Below are positions 8,416 through 17,760 of a stretch of 64,000 nt of DNA, one piece after another. The DNA lies in contig NZ_JAVIZM010000001.1 of NCBI RefSeq assembly GCF_031453555.1, forward strand, positions 564,001 to 628,000. Reading direction: 5' to 3'. Every line of letters begins with the position of its first letter. Positions within the stretch are counted from its first letter, which is position 1. Origin of the DNA: Bacillus sp. SLBN-46. GTDB lineage: Bacteria > Bacillota > Bacilli > Bacillales > Cytobacillaceae. Under the pieces are notes generated by a model that had not been told where the DNA came from, made no database searches, and saw only the letters and a list, made by a program, of their open reading frames with translations. Made by a program: the position numbers and the translations under genes.

Positions 8416-10472
8416 TTCCAAGGCATAATCTTTTTATACCAAGGGACCTTCTTATTGTCCTTCTTTTTCGGGGAATCAGGATTTTTAATATGTTCGGTGC
8501 AATAGTCAGTTGGCTCCGTACCGGCAACAAAATAAGTGAAACGGCGGACTGGACAATCCTTTGTTGCCAGCTTGCCGTTTTCCGGATTCACGTATACACC
8601 GACAACTCCTTCTTTTGGCGGTTTAAACGCTTTGACCGGCTTTCCATCTAAAGCTTCCTCCATAAAGTTCGCCCATATTTTCTTGGCGTACGTCTTCTCT
8701 GCTACAAGCTCAAGCGGCTTCCCAATATCATACCCTGCCCACACAGCCGTCACGAGCTGCGGTGAAAAGCCAATCATCCAGCTATCTGTTTCGGTAGAAC
8801 CGGATTTTCCTGCATAGGGACGGGTAATGTTTTTAATTACTGTACTTCCAGTGACCTTGGCATAGCCATTTAGTTTTGAATCAAAAATCCCCGTAAGCAT
8901 TTGCGTCATGACATATGCTTTGGCTGGGTCTAATACTTTTTCAGTCTGATTTTCCTTTTCAAATATGACATTGCCATTATAGTCTTCTACTCTTGTAATA
9001 AAGGTTGGGTTTACACGTTTTCCACCGTTGGCAAACAGGCTGTAGGCATTAGCCATCTCGATTACCCGAACACCTGAGGTTCCTAGCGCAAGCGACGGGA
9101 CCTCTGCCATTTTTGTAGACAAGCCGAAACGCTTGGCGGCCTTAATTAATGTATCTTCTCCTAAAAATAGATGAGTTTTTACAGCAAAAATATTATCAGA
9201 TACGGCGAGCGCTTGAGCGAGTGTGATTTCTCCATCTGCATACTTATTGTTAAAGTTATGCGGGGTATAATCTGCCTGTCCGTCATCAAAATGGAAGGTT
9301 GTAAACTCACTTCTCATGGTCGAGGAAGGAGTAAATCCCTGCTCAAGGGCCGCATAATACAACAGAGGCTTGATGGTTGATCCTGGCTGACGAACCGCTT
9401 GAACTGCCCTGTTAAAAGGACTTTTCTCATAGTCCCGGCCCCCAATCATGGCCCTCACATATCCGTTTTTCGGGTCCATTGCGACTAAACCGACCTGTAT
9501 TTCAGAGGTGCTAGCCACATATTGGCTGACTTGGCGTTCTGCTGCTTCCTGCTGGTGTAGGTTAAGGGTCGTATATACCTTTAAACCGCCGAGAGCAATC
9601 GTGCGGTCATCTAAATGTAATTGATTTTTCAATGCATTTTTGACCGCATCCTGAAAATAAGGAGCAACCTTCACCTTTTGAGTCGTATGAACGCCAACTA
9701 AAGTGAGCGGCTGTGCTGCTGCTGTTTTTGCAGTATTCTTCGAAATGTACTTGTTTTTAACCATGCTTTGTAAAATAATATGCTGCCGGTTTTTTGCTCG
9801 CTCCATTGACGCGAGCGGAGAATAGAGACCCGGACCCTTTGGAATGCCTGCTAGCATACTTGCTTCCGCCAAAGTTAAGTCCGCTGCCTTTTTTCCATAA
9901 TAATATTGGCTTGCAGCTTCTACACCATAAGCACCGTTGCCATAGTAGATGGTATTTAGATAGCCTTCAAGAATATCCTTTTTCGAATAATTCATCTCGA
10001 GGCGAATGGTATAGAAGGCCTCATGCAGCTTTCGTTTCCATGTCTTGTCGTGTTCGAGGAATAGGTTCCTTGCATATTGCTGGGTGATCGTGCTTGCTCC
10101 CTGCACTTTTGCAAAGGCTTGAACGTCAGCAATCACCGCACCGGCTATTCGTTTAAAATCAAAGCCATGATGCTCGTAAAAATTTTTATCTTCAATTGAA
10201 ACGGTCGCATTTACTAAGTCAGGTGAAATATCCTTCAACCGCACCCAGTACCGTTTTTGACCACTATTGCTTTCGCCAATCAAGGTTCCATCATCCGCGA
10301 AAAATAAGGTAGATTGCGGAACCGCGAGCGGAGGTGCGCCTAATATCTTTGCGTAGGCCAGAATGCTACCAAAGATAATAAGCATGCAAATCATGCCTAT
10401 CAAACTGATGATAATAAAGGCACGCAAATATTTTATGGTCTTTCGAAACCCTTGATCAGTCATGATTTCCAT
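8412..10472 (-). CDS. pbpG: Class A penicillin-binding protein, PbpG/PBP2d-like
   Basis: A bifunctional peptidoglycan synthase of 686 residues. A short cytoplasmic tail and one membrane anchor (about 15-45) are followed by a GT51 glycosyltransferase domain with the catalytic SIEDKNFYEHHGFD and ARNLFLEHDKTWKRKLHE segments. The transpeptidase domain has the SxxK serine in RQPGSTIKPLLYY, SDN, and KSGST in AGKSGSTETDSW. Position after ywhD and length match B. subtilis PbpG (YwhE), which works in forespore wall synthesis under sigma-F. Other class A PBPs share the motifs. The ATG at 10472 has GGAGG 8 bases upstream; a GTG at 10481 overlaps that site. Confidence 0.92.
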   Translation of the reverse strand: MEIMTDQGFRKTIKYLRAFIIISLIGMICMLIIFGSILAYAKILGAPPLAVPQSTLFFADDGTLIGESNSGQKRYWVRLKDISPDLVNATVSIEDKNFYEHHGFDFKRIAGAVIADVQAFAKVQGASTITQQYARNLFLEHDKTWKRKLHEAFYTIRLEMNYSKKDILEGYLNTIYYGNGAYGVEAASQYYYGKKAADLTLAEASMLAGIPKGPGLYSPLASMERAKNRQHIILQSMVKNKYISKNTAKTAAAQPLTLVGVHTTQKVKVAPYFQDAVKNALKNQLHLDDRTIALGGLKVYTTLNLHQQEAAERQVSQYVASTSEIQVGLVAMDPKNGYVRAMIGGRDYEKSPFNRAVQAVRQPGSTIKPLLYYAALEQGFTPSSTMRSEFTTFHFDDGQADYTPHNFNNKYADGEITLAQALAVSDNIFAVKTHLFLGEDTLIKAAKRFGLSTKMAEVPSLALGTSGVRVIEMANAYSLFANGGKRVNPTFITRVEDYNGNVIFEKENQTEKVLDPAKAYVMTQMLTGIFDSKLNGYAKVTGSTVIKNITRPYAGKSGSTETDSWMIGFSPQLVTAVWAGYDIGKPLELVAEKTYAKKIWANFMEEALDGKPVKAFKPPKEGVVGVYVNPENGKLATKDCPVRRFTYFVAGTEPTDYCTEHIKNPDSPKKKDNKKVPWYKKIMPWN

Positions 10473-10638
10473 AGAGTTCACCTCCGTTTTTTCTTTCAGG
10501 AAAAATTTAGATAGTAATAGTATTGAAAAAATAGAGTTTTTTTAAACACTTTTCGTATAAAAATGAAATTTTTCTTAAATTTTGCTAGACTTTTTCTTAT
10601 GTTTGTAATTCAATAGTTTGGGTAGCATAAAAAAATAA

Positions 10639-10657
10639 GTGATTATCTTATAATCAC
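10639..10657. promoter_or_regulatory. Inverted repeat over the probable speE -10 box
   Basis: GTGATTAT-CTT-ATAATCAC is an 8-3-8 perfect inverted repeat. A TATAAT hexamer at 10649-10654 lies inside it, about 45 bases before the speE start. The -35 region is poor. The arrangement suggests a repressor or activator operator; no regulator can be named. Confidence 0.5.
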
Positions 10658-10699
10658 ATGACTGCATAAAAATGAGATGAACTGAAAGGAAGATGAAAT

Positions 10700-11527
10700 A
10701 TGTCAATCTGGTTTACAGAAAAGCAAACCGAAAATTTCGGTATCACAATGAAAGTAAATAAAACATTACATACAGAGCAAACGGAATTTCAAAAGTTAGA
10801 TATGATCGAAACAGAAGAGTGGGGCAACATGCTTCTATTAGATGACATGGTTATGACTTCTGTTAAAGACGAATTTGTTTACCATGAAATGGTGGCACAT
10901 GTGCCTTTATTCACACACCCAAACCCTGAAAACGTACTAGTTGTTGGCGGCGGCGACGGTGGCGTAATCCGTGAAGTGTTAAAGCACCCAAGCGTGAAGA
11001 AAGCAACGCTTGTTGATATTGACGGGAAAGTTATCGAGTATTCTAAGAAGTTCCTTCCTGAAATTGCTGGCAAGCTAGAAGACCCACGCGTAGATGTACG
11101 TGTAGACGACGGTTTCATGCACATTGCGAACAGTGAAAATGAGTATGATGTAATCATGGTTGACTCTACAGAACCAGTGGGTCCTGCAGTAAACCTATTT
11201 ACTAAAGGATTCTATGCTGGGATTTCAAAGGCATTAAAAGAAGACGGAATCTTCGTAGCTCAATCAGATAACCCTTGGTTCAAAGCGGACTTAATTCGCA
11301 ACGTACAACGCGATGTAAAGGAAATCTTCCCAATCACTCGCCTGTATGTAGCCAACATTCCTACGTACCCAAGCGGCTTATGGGCATTTACAATCGGTTC
11401 AAAGAAATACGATCCATTAGAAGTAAGCGAAGACCGCTTCCACGAAATCGAAACAAAATACTACACAAAAGAACTGCACAAAGCAGCATTCGTATTGCCT
11501 AAATTCGTTGGCGACTTAGTGAAATAA
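10700..11527 (+). CDS. speE: Spermidine synthase
   Basis: SpeE transfers an aminopropyl group from decarboxylated S-adenosylmethionine to putrescine. The 275-residue protein shows the nucleotide-binding GGGDGG at 83-88, [18 protein letters not shown] after it, and the catalytic Asp in [11 protein letters not shown] near residue 154. An AAGGAAG site precedes the ATG. It is followed by speB, which makes the putrescine substrate. The two genes are separated by tandem palindromic repeats at 11542-11635. Confidence 0.96.
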   Translation: MSIWFTEKQTENFGITMKVNKTLHTEQTEFQKLDMIETEEWGNMLLLDDMVMTSVKDEFVYHEMVAHVPLFTHPNPENVLVVGGGDGGVIREVLKHPSVKKATLVDIDGKVIEYSKKFLPEIAGKLEDPRVDVRVDDGFMHIANSENEYDVIMVDSTEPVGPAVNLFTKGFYAGISKALKEDGIFVAQSDNPWFKADLIRNVQRDVKEIFPITRLYVANIPTYPSGLWAFTIGSKKYDPLEVSEDRFHEIETKYYTKELHKAAFVLPKFVGDLVK

Positions 11528-11541
11528 TGTGGGACAAATAA

Positions 11542-11635
11542 GGGGGACAGTCCCCCGATGTGGTAACGCGTTAAATGGTCGGGGGACTGACCCCCGGCCT
11601 GGTGATGCGTTAAAGTGATGGGGGACTGACCCCGG
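11542..11635. repeat. GGGGGAC-palindrome repeat, tandem with 39-bp period
   Basis: Palindromic cores occur at 11542 (GGGGGACAGTCCCCC), 11581 (GGGGGACTGACCCCC) and 11620 (GGGGGACTGACCCC), each 39 bases apart. The 24-base linkers are related (both contain GCGTTAAA preceded by GGT). The same family occurs at 15290-15341, 16328-16381 and 40583-40626. Confidence 0.85.
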
Positions 11636-11649
11636 GAGGAGGATTTTTG

Positions 11650-12522
11650 ATGCGTTTTGATGAGGCTTATTCGGGTAATGTGTTTATTAAGAGTCATCCG
11701 AGTTTTGAGGAGAGTCAAGTGGTTCTTTATGGGATGCCGATGGATTGGACGGTAAGTTACCGCCCGGGTTCTCGTTTCGGCCCTGCTCGTATCCGCGAGG
11801 TTTCCATTGGTCTTGAAGAGTACAGTGCGTACCTTGACCGTGAGCTTGAAGAGGTTAAATATTTCGACGCGGGTGATATTCCGCTTCCGTTCGGAAATCC
11901 GCAGCGAAGCATTGATATGATTGAAGAGTATGTGGATTCGATTCTTGCTGCAGGCAAATTTCCACTTGGTATGGGTGGAGAGCATCTTGTTTCATGGCCG
12001 GTGATGAAGGCGATGTATAAGAAGTATCCTGATTTAGCTATCATCCATTTTGATGCACACACCGATTTGCGCGAGCATTATGAGGGCGAGCCGTTGTCGC
12101 ACTCGACGCCGATTCGTAAAATTGCCGAGCATATCGGACCGAAAAATGTGTATTCTTTCGGAATTCGTTCAGGTATGAAGGAAGAATTTGAGTGGGCGAA
12201 GCAAAATGGCATGCATATTTCTAAATTCGAAGTGCTTGAGCCTTTAAAAGAAATCTTGCCAACACTTGCTGGGCGTCCGGTATATGTAACAATTGATATC
12301 GATGTATTGGACCCAGCGCACGCACCTGGAACGGGTACGGTGGATTGTGGCGGAATCACTTCTAAAGAGCTTCTTGCTTCGATTCATGCGATTGCTCGTT
12401 CTGAAGTGAACGTTGTAGGTGGAGACCTTGTTGAGGTTGCTCCAATTTACGATCCTTCTGAACAAACAGCCAACACGGCGAGCAAGTTAATCCGTGAAAT
12501 GATTTTAGGATGGGTGAAATAG
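11650..12522 (+). CDS. speB: Agmatinase
   Basis: SpeB hydrolyses agmatine to putrescine and urea, the step before SpeE in spermidine synthesis. The 290-residue ureohydrolase-family protein carries the binuclear manganese motifs GGEHLVSWP near residue 105, HFDAHTDLR near 135, and TIDIDVLDPAHAPGTGT near 220. The ATG at 11650 follows GGAGGA. This ribosome site sits directly at the end of the palindromic repeat, which therefore fills the speE-speB gap. Confidence 0.96.
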   Translation: MRFDEAYSGNVFIKSHPSFEESQVVLYGMPMDWTVSYRPGSRFGPARIREVSIGLEEYSAYLDRELEEVKYFDAGDIPLPFGNPQRSIDMIEEYVDSILAAGKFPLGMGGEHLVSWPVMKAMYKKYPDLAIIHFDAHTDLREHYEGEPLSHSTPIRKIAEHIGPKNVYSFGIRSGMKEEFEWAKQNGMHISKFEVLEPLKEILPTLAGRPVYVTIDIDVLDPAHAPGTGTVDCGGITSKELLASIHAIARSEVNVVGGDLVEVAPIYDPSEQTANTASKLIREMILGWVK

Positions 12523-12549
12523 GTTTCCATCCAAGATAAAGTTTTTGAT

Positions 12550-12582
12550 TGGTGCCTGTCCCATTGGGGCGGGCATCTTTTG
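12550..12582 (+). terminator. Probable speB terminator
   Basis: GCCTGTCCC pairs with GGGCGGGC around ATTG, followed by a short run of T. Confidence 0.6.
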
Positions 12583-12608
12583 ATTTGTATCGTGACTATG
12601 TTTATAAT
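12580..12608 (+). promoter_or_regulatory. Sigma-A promoter of ywiB-argS
   Basis: TTGATT (12580-12585), a 17-base spacer and TATAAT (12603-12608) lie about 100 bases before ywiB. Confidence 0.75.
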
Positions 12609-12709
12609 AGAAAAAGTATGCGGTGACGCGCTTATGTCAATTATGAGGACTATAACCAGTCAAAAGAACAGGTTAAAGTTCCTTTTTAAAAAAGGAAGTG
12701 CAGTTTCGT

Positions 12710-13138
12710 TTGTCTACTCATGAGATTCCAATGAAGATTAAGGTGAAAACGACGATTGAGCAGGACGGGGACAATGAGACCTATGAGTTAATGGTGTTTG
12801 GCCGTTATCTTGAGAAGGATGGTGCCTCGTTTCTTAAATATGAGGAAGTGCAGGACGAAGGTAGTGTTCGCACGATTGTGAAGGTGGCGGATCAGGACGC
12901 ATTGATCTTACGAGGCGGTGCGGTGAAGATGCGGTTGCCGTTTCGGTTGAATAAGGTACTTCGCGGAAGTTATGAGATGCCGTTTGGTGTGTTTGAAACG
13001 TTGACGATGGCTAAAAGGTTGGAGCATTCGTTTGAAAATGGCCAAGGCTTGATTGATATATTGTATGATTTTAAGATGCAGGGTTCGCCCGGTGGTACAT
13101 ATCGATTAGAAATTACCTTTGAGGAGGATGGGAAATGA
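12710..13138 (+). CDS. ywiB: DUF1934 family protein YwiB
   Basis: A 142-residue lipocalin-like beta-barrel-type protein (DUF1934) of unknown function, regularly found before argS in Bacillaceae. The chosen TTG at 12710 gives the usual family length and has AAAGGAAG at good spacing. A GTG at 12698 is too close to that site, and the ATG at 12731 would remove the first beta strand. Its stop overlaps the argS start by four bases (ATGA), implying translational coupling. Confidence 0.8.
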   Translation: MSTHEIPMKIKVKTTIEQDGDNETYELMVFGRYLEKDGASFLKYEEVQDEGSVRTIVKVADQDALILRGGAVKMRLPFRLNKVLRGSYEMPFGVFETLTMAKRLEHSFENGQGLIDILYDFKMQGSPGGTYRLEITFEEDGK

Positions 13139-14805
13139 ATATAGTAGAGATGACGCAAAGTAAGATCAAGGAAGAGATTCGGGCGGCGGTTCTGAAGGCA
13201 GAGCTTGCGACGGAGGACCAGATTCCTGATGTAATCCTGGAGATTCCAAAGGATAAGGCGCACGGGGATTATTCGACGAACATGGCGATGCAGTTGGCTC
13301 GTGTGGCGAAGAAGGCGCCGCGGATGATTGCGGAAGCGTTGGTTGAGCATTTCGACCGCTCGAAGGCATCGATTGAAAAGATTGAGCTGGCGGGACCAGG
13401 GTTTATCAATTTTTATATGAATAATGCGTATTTGACGGACTTGATTCCAACGGTGCTTAAGGCTGGGGAAAAGTACGGGGAAACTACGGTTGGCGGCGGC
13501 CAAAAGATTCAGGTGGAGTTTGTTTCGGCGAATCCAACGGGAGATTTGCACCTTGGACATGCTCGCGGTGCGGCTGTTGGGGACTCGCTGTGCAATGTGT
13601 TAGCGAAGGCGGGCTATGCTGTGTCACGTGAATACTATATTAATGATGCTGGGAACCAGATTAATAATCTAGCGAAGTCTGTTGAGGTTCGTTATTTCCA
13701 AGCGCTTGGCATTGATAAGGAAATGCCGGAGGACGGTTATCATGGGGCGGATATCGTAGGCATCGGGCAGGCGCTGGCTGATGAATTTGGCGATAAGTAT
13801 GTGAATGTAGCCGAGGAGGAGCGTTTTGAGTTTTTCCGTGAGTACGGCTTGAAGGTTGAAATGGCGAAGTTGAAGAAGGACCTTGAGGATTTCCGCGTGG
13901 GCTTTGATGTGTGGTATTCTGAGACGTCTCTTTATAAGAATGGAAAAATTGATGAAGCATTGGACGCGCTTCGTGCAACTGGTTATATCTATGAAGAAGA
14001 TGGCGCGACTTGGCTTCGTTCAATGGATTTCGGCGATGATAAGAACCGGGTGTTAATTAAACAGGATGGGTCTTATACGTATTTGACACCGGATATCGCT
14101 TACCATAAGGACAAGCTGGACCGCGGCTTTGAAAAGTTGATTAACATTTGGGGTGCGGACCACCACGGGTATATTCCTCGGATGAAGGCGGCGCTTCAGG
14201 CATTGGGTTATGATCGTGATACGCTTGAAGTGGAAATCATTCAGCTCGTTCATTTGTATAAGAACGGGGAAAAGATGAAGATGAGTAAGCGTACCGGTAA
14301 GGCGGTTACGATGCGTGATTTGGTGGATGAGGTCGGCCTCGATGCGACTCGTTATTTCTTTGCGATGCGCAGCTCGGATACGCATATGGATTTCGATTTG
14401 GACTTAGCGGTGTCTGAGTCAAATGAAAATCCTGTTTATTATGCACAGTATGCGCATGCTCGTATTTCTAGTATCCTGCGTTCAGGGGAAGAGCAGGGTG
14501 TGAAGGTGGATGAGTCGGCTGATTTTTCGTTAGTGTCGGCTGAAAAGGAAATGGATTTGTTGAAGAAGGTTGGTGAGTTCCCAGCGGCTGTTGGGGAGGC
14601 TGCGGTGAAGCGTATGCCGCACCGTATTACTAACTATATCTTTGATTTAGCGTCGACGTTCCACAGCTTCTATAATGCGGAAAAGGTGCTGGATATGGAC
14701 AATGTTGAGCGTACGAAGGCGCGCCTTGCGTTGGTAAGATCGGTGCAGATTACGTTGAAGAATGCTTTAGCATTGATTGGTGTTTCGGCTCCGGAGAAAA
14801 TGTAG
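13135..14805 (+). CDS. argS: Arginyl-tRNA synthetase
   Basis: ArgS (556 residues) charges tRNA-Arg. It has the N-terminal Add-1 domain for tRNA D-loop recognition (residues 1-110), the class I HIGH-type motif in [13 protein letters not shown] near residue 130, a KMSKS-type motif in [12 protein letters not shown] near 380, and the C-terminal anticodon-binding helices ([14 protein letters not shown] onward). It is co-transcribed and overlaps with ywiB. Usage of GCG, ACG and TTG codons is higher than in neighbouring highly expressed genes such as fbaA. Confidence 0.97.
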   Translation: MNIVEMTQSKIKEEIRAAVLKAELATEDQIPDVILEIPKDKAHGDYSTNMAMQLARVAKKAPRMIAEALVEHFDRSKASIEKIELAGPGFINFYMNNAYLTDLIPTVLKAGEKYGETTVGGGQKIQVEFVSANPTGDLHLGHARGAAVGDSLCNVLAKAGYAVSREYYINDAGNQINNLAKSVEVRYFQALGIDKEMPEDGYHGADIVGIGQALADEFGDKYVNVAEEERFEFFREYGLKVEMAKLKKDLEDFRVGFDVWYSETSLYKNGKIDEALDALRATGYIYEEDGATWLRSMDFGDDKNRVLIKQDGSYTYLTPDIAYHKDKLDRGFEKLINIWGADHHGYIPRMKAALQALGYDRDTLEVEIIQLVHLYKNGEKMKMSKRTGKAVTMRDLVDEVGLDATRYFFAMRSSDTHMDFDLDLAVSESNENPVYYAQYAHARISSILRSGEEQGVKVDESADFSLVSAEKEMDLLKKVGEFPAAVGEAAVKRMPHRITNYIFDLASTFHSFYNAEKVLDMDNVERTKARLALVRSVQITLKNALALIGVSAPEKM

Positions 14806-14814
14806 ATTTGGTTA

Positions 14815-14842
14815 GGTGGCTCCCATTTGGGGGCTTTTTTTG
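14815..14842 (+). terminator. argS terminator
   Basis: GCTCCC pairs with GGGGGC across ATTT, followed by seven T. Confidence 0.7.
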
Positions 14843-14855
14843 TTGATAGGGGTTT

Positions 14856-14986
14856 GGCGAGTAAAATGGTAAAAAGACGAGTAAATCGTGAAAGTAGACG
14901 AGTAAAAGGTGGAAAATGACGAGTTAATTTCATAAATTGACGAGTAAACATCCAAAATAGACGAGTAAATTAAACAAATGAGTAAA
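14856..14986. repeat. 21-bp periodic array A, core GACGAGTAAA
   Basis: The core GACGAGTAAA (small variations) starts at 14856, 14876, 14897, 14918, 14939, 14960 and, degenerate, 14977. Spacing is 20, 21, 21, 21, 21 and 17. Bases between cores are variable and AT-rich. It lies directly after the argS terminator. No convincing start and ribosome site make it coding; the plus-strand frame carrying the core contains TGA codons. Confidence 0.9.
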
Positions 14987-15042
14987 TCACTATCTTGGAG
15001 AAGGTAAAACGGGACAATTTCTCACGAAAAAGACCAAAATAA

Positions 15043-15072
15043 TGAATACTATCCAAAAAAATGCAGATAGTA
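15043..15072 (+). promoter_or_regulatory. Sigma-G-like promoter of sspH
   Basis: TGAATA (15043-15048), a 17-base spacer and GATAGTA (15066-15072) resemble the sigma-G consensus TGHATA / CATAMTA. The downstream gene encodes a spore protein, which supports the call. Confidence 0.5.
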
Positions 15073-15105
15073 ATAAAGAATTATGAGTGAGGAGTGACCG
15101 ATCGC

Positions 15106-15285
15106 ATGAATGTTGGAAGAGCAAAGGAAATTATGGAATCAGCCGATATGATTAACGTGACGTACGATGGAACGCCGGTGATTATTCAAAACGTGGATGA
15201 AACAACCAGAATGGCCCGGATTTATTCCAGGAAAGACCCAGAGAACGAAAGAGATGTGCCTGTTTTAAATCTAATAGAGGAATAA
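15106..15285 (+). CDS. sspH: Small acid-soluble spore protein H-type
   Basis: A 59-residue SspH-family protein. The start MNVGRAKEIMESADMINVTY aligns with the conserved N-terminus of H-type minor SASPs, followed by PVIIQNVDE. Minor SASPs are made in the forespore and stored in the spore core. The ATG at 15106 is chosen on family N-terminus; GAGGAG lies about 11 bases upstream, and the in-frame GTG at 15094 is too close to it. A sigma-G-like promoter lies upstream. The stop is directly followed by a palindromic repeat that may act as a terminator. Confidence 0.88.
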   Translation: MNVGRAKEIMESADMINVTYDGTPVIIQNVDETTRMARIYSRKDPENERDVPVLNLIEE

Positions 15286-15289
15286 AACG

Positions 15290-15353
15290 GGGACAGTCCC
15301 CCAGTGCGGTGAAGCTTCACTACGCTGGGGGACTGTCCCCATTATTGTCCCCC
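15290..15353. repeat. GGGGACAGTCCCC-family palindromic repeat between sspH and uvsE
   Basis: GGGGACAGTCCCCCAG and CTGGGGGACTGTCCCC form a 16-bp inverted repeat around about 20 bases, followed by a further GTCCCCC. It lies between convergent sspH and uvsE and could serve as a terminator for either. Confidence 0.8.
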
Positions 15354-16310
15354 TTATTTTATTTCAATCGTCCCACCACTGATCCGCTTATATCCCCGCA
15401 GTTTACTTAAATCCTCGATAAGCTTCAGTGCTGCCTGGTCTTTCGACTTGGCTTCAATCATGAAATCGACATCCTGACCGGACTCCTTCAACAGTTGTAA
15501 AAAAGGCATAATGAATTCCGGATCCACAAAATCTGCATGAGAGCGGAATTCTTTTTCCGATTTGGGCGAGGATATATGAATTTTGGGTATATGCGGCACA
15601 TGCTCCCACGTCTGGACAATCCGCGGCCACAGCTCTTCTAGCGGGGCTTCAGACAGATTTGCCATATGGTGGTGATAGTCAAACACCAAGGGAATGGTTT
15701 CTTTTTCACAGACCATTAGCGTTTCTTCTGCGGTATAGGTCTTATCATCATTTTCTAACGTCATCACTTGTTTAATGTTGGCCGGTAGGTTGGTTAAGTT
15801 TTGGTGAAAACGAATCAAAGTCTCCTGCTTATCCCCGTAAGCACCACCGATATGTATATTAATCAAGCCTTTATCGGCAATCCCCATCGCTTCAAACATT
15901 TGATAATGATAGCTCATGTCGATGACCGCATTTTTGGTAATAGTGTTTTTTGGTGAGGTAAACAAAGTAAATTGATTGGGATGGAAGCTAACCCGCAGGT
16001 GATTGTTCCGAACCAGGTCGCCAAGCTCTTCCCACTCCTTTTTGAAGGGGGTGGTAAAGTCCCAGCGCACCTCTGGATGGGTGGCGAGGGGGACAATGGA
16101 GCTAGACATCCGATAGACTTCGATTTCATGCGCAAGATTGAAATACAGCATTCGTTTCGTGTGCTCGATATTTTGCCTCGTCACATCCAGCAGCTTTTCT
16201 GTGCGCTCCTCGGGGCTAAGCTGCTGATAACGGGTGTAGGTGAGCGTCTTAGCCGGAGATGCATCCCATAAAGTTATGGCAGTCGAAACATAGCCAAAAC
16301 GAATTTTCAT
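15354..16310 (-). CDS. uvsE: UV damage endonuclease UvsE/UvdE
   Basis: A TIM-barrel UV-damage endonuclease (318 residues) that nicks DNA 5' of cyclobutane dimers and 6-4 photoproducts, independent of UvrABC. Family segments include [19 protein letters not shown] at the N-terminus, [12 protein letters not shown] near residue 110, [11 protein letters not shown] near 155, LENDDKTYT near 183, and DYHHHMAN and IHISSPK further on. The conserved His, Glu and Asp metal ligands are present. The ATG at 16310 has AAGGGAG 9 bases upstream; an upstream in-frame start would translate repeat DNA. B. subtilis has it (ywjD) next to ywjE, as here. In the spore context it may help repair UV damage. Confidence 0.93.
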   Translation of the reverse strand: MKIRFGYVSTAITLWDASPAKTLTYTRYQQLSPEERTEKLLDVTRQNIEHTKRMLYFNLAHEIEVYRMSSSIVPLATHPEVRWDFTTPFKKEWEELGDLVRNNHLRVSFHPNQFTLFTSPKNTITKNAVIDMSYHYQMFEAMGIADKGLINIHIGGAYGDKQETLIRFHQNLTNLPANIKQVMTLENDDKTYTAEETLMVCEKETIPLVFDYHHHMANLSEAPLEELWPRIVQTWEHVPHIPKIHISSPKSEKEFRSHADFVDPEFIMPFLQLLKESGQDVDFMIEAKSKDQAALKLIEDLSKLRGYKRISGGTIEIK

Positions 16311-16327
16311 ATCAGTAGCTCCCTTCT

Positions 16328-16381
16328 GGGGACAGTCCCCCATTGCTTTAATACGTTACTACGCCGGGGGACTGTCCCCCC
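16328..16381. repeat. GGGGACAGTCCCC-family palindromic repeat between uvsE and ywjE
   Basis: GGGGACAGTCCCCC and GGGGGACTGTCCCC flank a 24-base linker containing TTTAATACGTTAC, which resembles the reverse complement of the linkers at 11557-11580. It directly abuts the 3' end of the upstream minus-strand gene. Confidence 0.85.
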
Positions 16382-16382
16382 A

Positions 16383-17582
16383 TTATAGGAAAAAGGCGAT
16401 CAAGCGGGCAATATTCTCTTTCAGTGACCGTAATGGATTAGGTTTGTTCAGGACTTCTAAGGTCAGCAACACGGAGTCGTTGATGTCCTTTTCGATTACT
16501 TCCTTTACACGCTTAATAAAGGCAGGATCATAGATATAACAGTTAATTTCCTTGTTTAGGAAGAAGCTGCGGTTATCGAAATTAGCGGTGCCGATATCGC
16601 AAATCGAATCGTCAATCACCATCGTTTTTGCATGATAAAACCCATTTTTATATTGATAAATAACCGCTCCCATTTTCAGCAGTTCTCGTAAATAACGATA
16701 GGAGCCTTCCTGAACAAGTATATGGTCAGCTGTATACGGAACCACAACCGTAAGTGACACGCCGCGGCTAATCGCATGAAGCAATTCCTTCATGACTCGT
16801 GTACTTGGTACAAAATAAGGGCTCCCGATAATAATGGAATGTTGGGCCTTTTGAATCACCTGGACGAATTTTTCCTCTAACATTCCGGCTTCGGTTGGAA
16901 CAAGCTGATGGCGGACAGGACCTTTAGAGAGCGAAGGGAAATAGGCCGGTCGATGCTGGAGATTTTCACCCCCATACTCCTCCCAGTCAATCATAAATTC
17001 ACTTTGTAACGAATGAACACTTTCCCCCATTATTTTTAAATGATAGTCACGCCAAGGACTTAGCTTTGGGTCTTGATCAATGTATTCCTTACCAATATTA
17101 AAACCGCCAACATAGCCGATTTTCCCGTCGATAATCGAAATTTTACGATGATTGCGGACTTGAGAGGAGTAAAAAGGAAACGGCAGCTTAATGCGGTTGC
17201 TAAAAGCAAATTTGACCCCCGCCTCTTTAAGGGACCTCACCGTTGACGCCGAGATTCTCCAACTGCCAAGACGGTCAATCAATAGCCGCACCTCCACCCC
17301 TTGTCGTGCTTTTTCTTTTAAAAGAGCGAGAAATTCCTGGCCGAATCGGTCATCTTTGACAATATAAAAGAGCACATGAACATGCTTCGTTGCTTGACGA
17401 ATTTCCCGGAAGTAATCTGCGAATAATTCCTTTCCATGTGTAAAAATATCCACATGGCCATGGAGGATGCTTGTTTCCTTATAACTGACAATAGAAAGAT
17501 GCTTCTTTCGTCCTAATCTAAAATCTAATACGATCCATATAATGATGAGTAGTAGTGCACTTAATAAGATGGCCAAGCTCAT
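16383..17582 (-). CDS. ywjE: Phospholipase D-family cardiolipin synthase-like protein, YwjE
   Basis: A 399-residue membrane-anchored protein with one N-terminal hydrophobic segment (LAILLSALLLIIIWIVL). It has two PLD/HKD motifs, HRKISIIDGKIGYVGG near residue 180 and HAKTMVIDDSICDIG near 325. The family condenses two phosphatidylglycerols to cardiolipin. B. subtilis YwjE is a cardiolipin synthase homologue with this gene order. The start at 17582 follows GGGGGAAAG; an upstream in-frame TTG overlaps the site. Transcription is shared in direction with uvsE, the pair being separated by a palindromic repeat. Confidence 0.88.
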   Translation of the reverse strand: MSLAILLSALLLIIIWIVLDFRLGRKKHLSIVSYKETSILHGHVDIFTHGKELFADYFREIRQATKHVHVLFYIVKDDRFGQEFLALLKEKARQGVEVRLLIDRLGSWRISASTVRSLKEAGVKFAFSNRIKLPFPFYSSQVRNHRKISIIDGKIGYVGGFNIGKEYIDQDPKLSPWRDYHLKIMGESVHSLQSEFMIDWEEYGGENLQHRPAYFPSLSKGPVRHQLVPTEAGMLEEKFVQVIQKAQHSIIIGSPYFVPSTRVMKELLHAISRGVSLTVVVPYTADHILVQEGSYRYLRELLKMGAVIYQYKNGFYHAKTMVIDDSICDIGTANFDNRSFFLNKEINCYIYDPAFIKRVKEVIEKDINDSVLLTLEVLNKPNPLRSLKENIARLIAFFL

Positions 17583-17665
17583 GTTGAATCTTTCCCCCAA
17601 TCGGTTTCATTAGTGTTTCCGAACCGCTTCATTTCTATAAGTCGAACGAATTTTGCAAAAATTGA

Positions 17666-17693
17666 TTGACTGAATGCTCATTCATAATATAAT
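17666..17693 (+). promoter_or_regulatory. fadF promoter containing a palindromic operator
   Basis: TTGACT (17666-17671), a 16-base spacer and TATAAT (17688-17693) form a near-ideal sigma-A promoter. The palindrome TGAATGCTCATTCA (17671-17684) fills the spacer. It has the TGAATG/CATTCA half-sites of the B. subtilis FadR (TetR family) operator but with a shorter centre. Repression relieved by acyl-CoA is inferred. Confidence 0.75.
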
Positions 17694-17760
17694 AGAGGTA
17701 AGATAGAGTTCAGAAAATTTATTATTTTCTTGTAAGAACTGGGGAAAGGGGCGAAAATTG

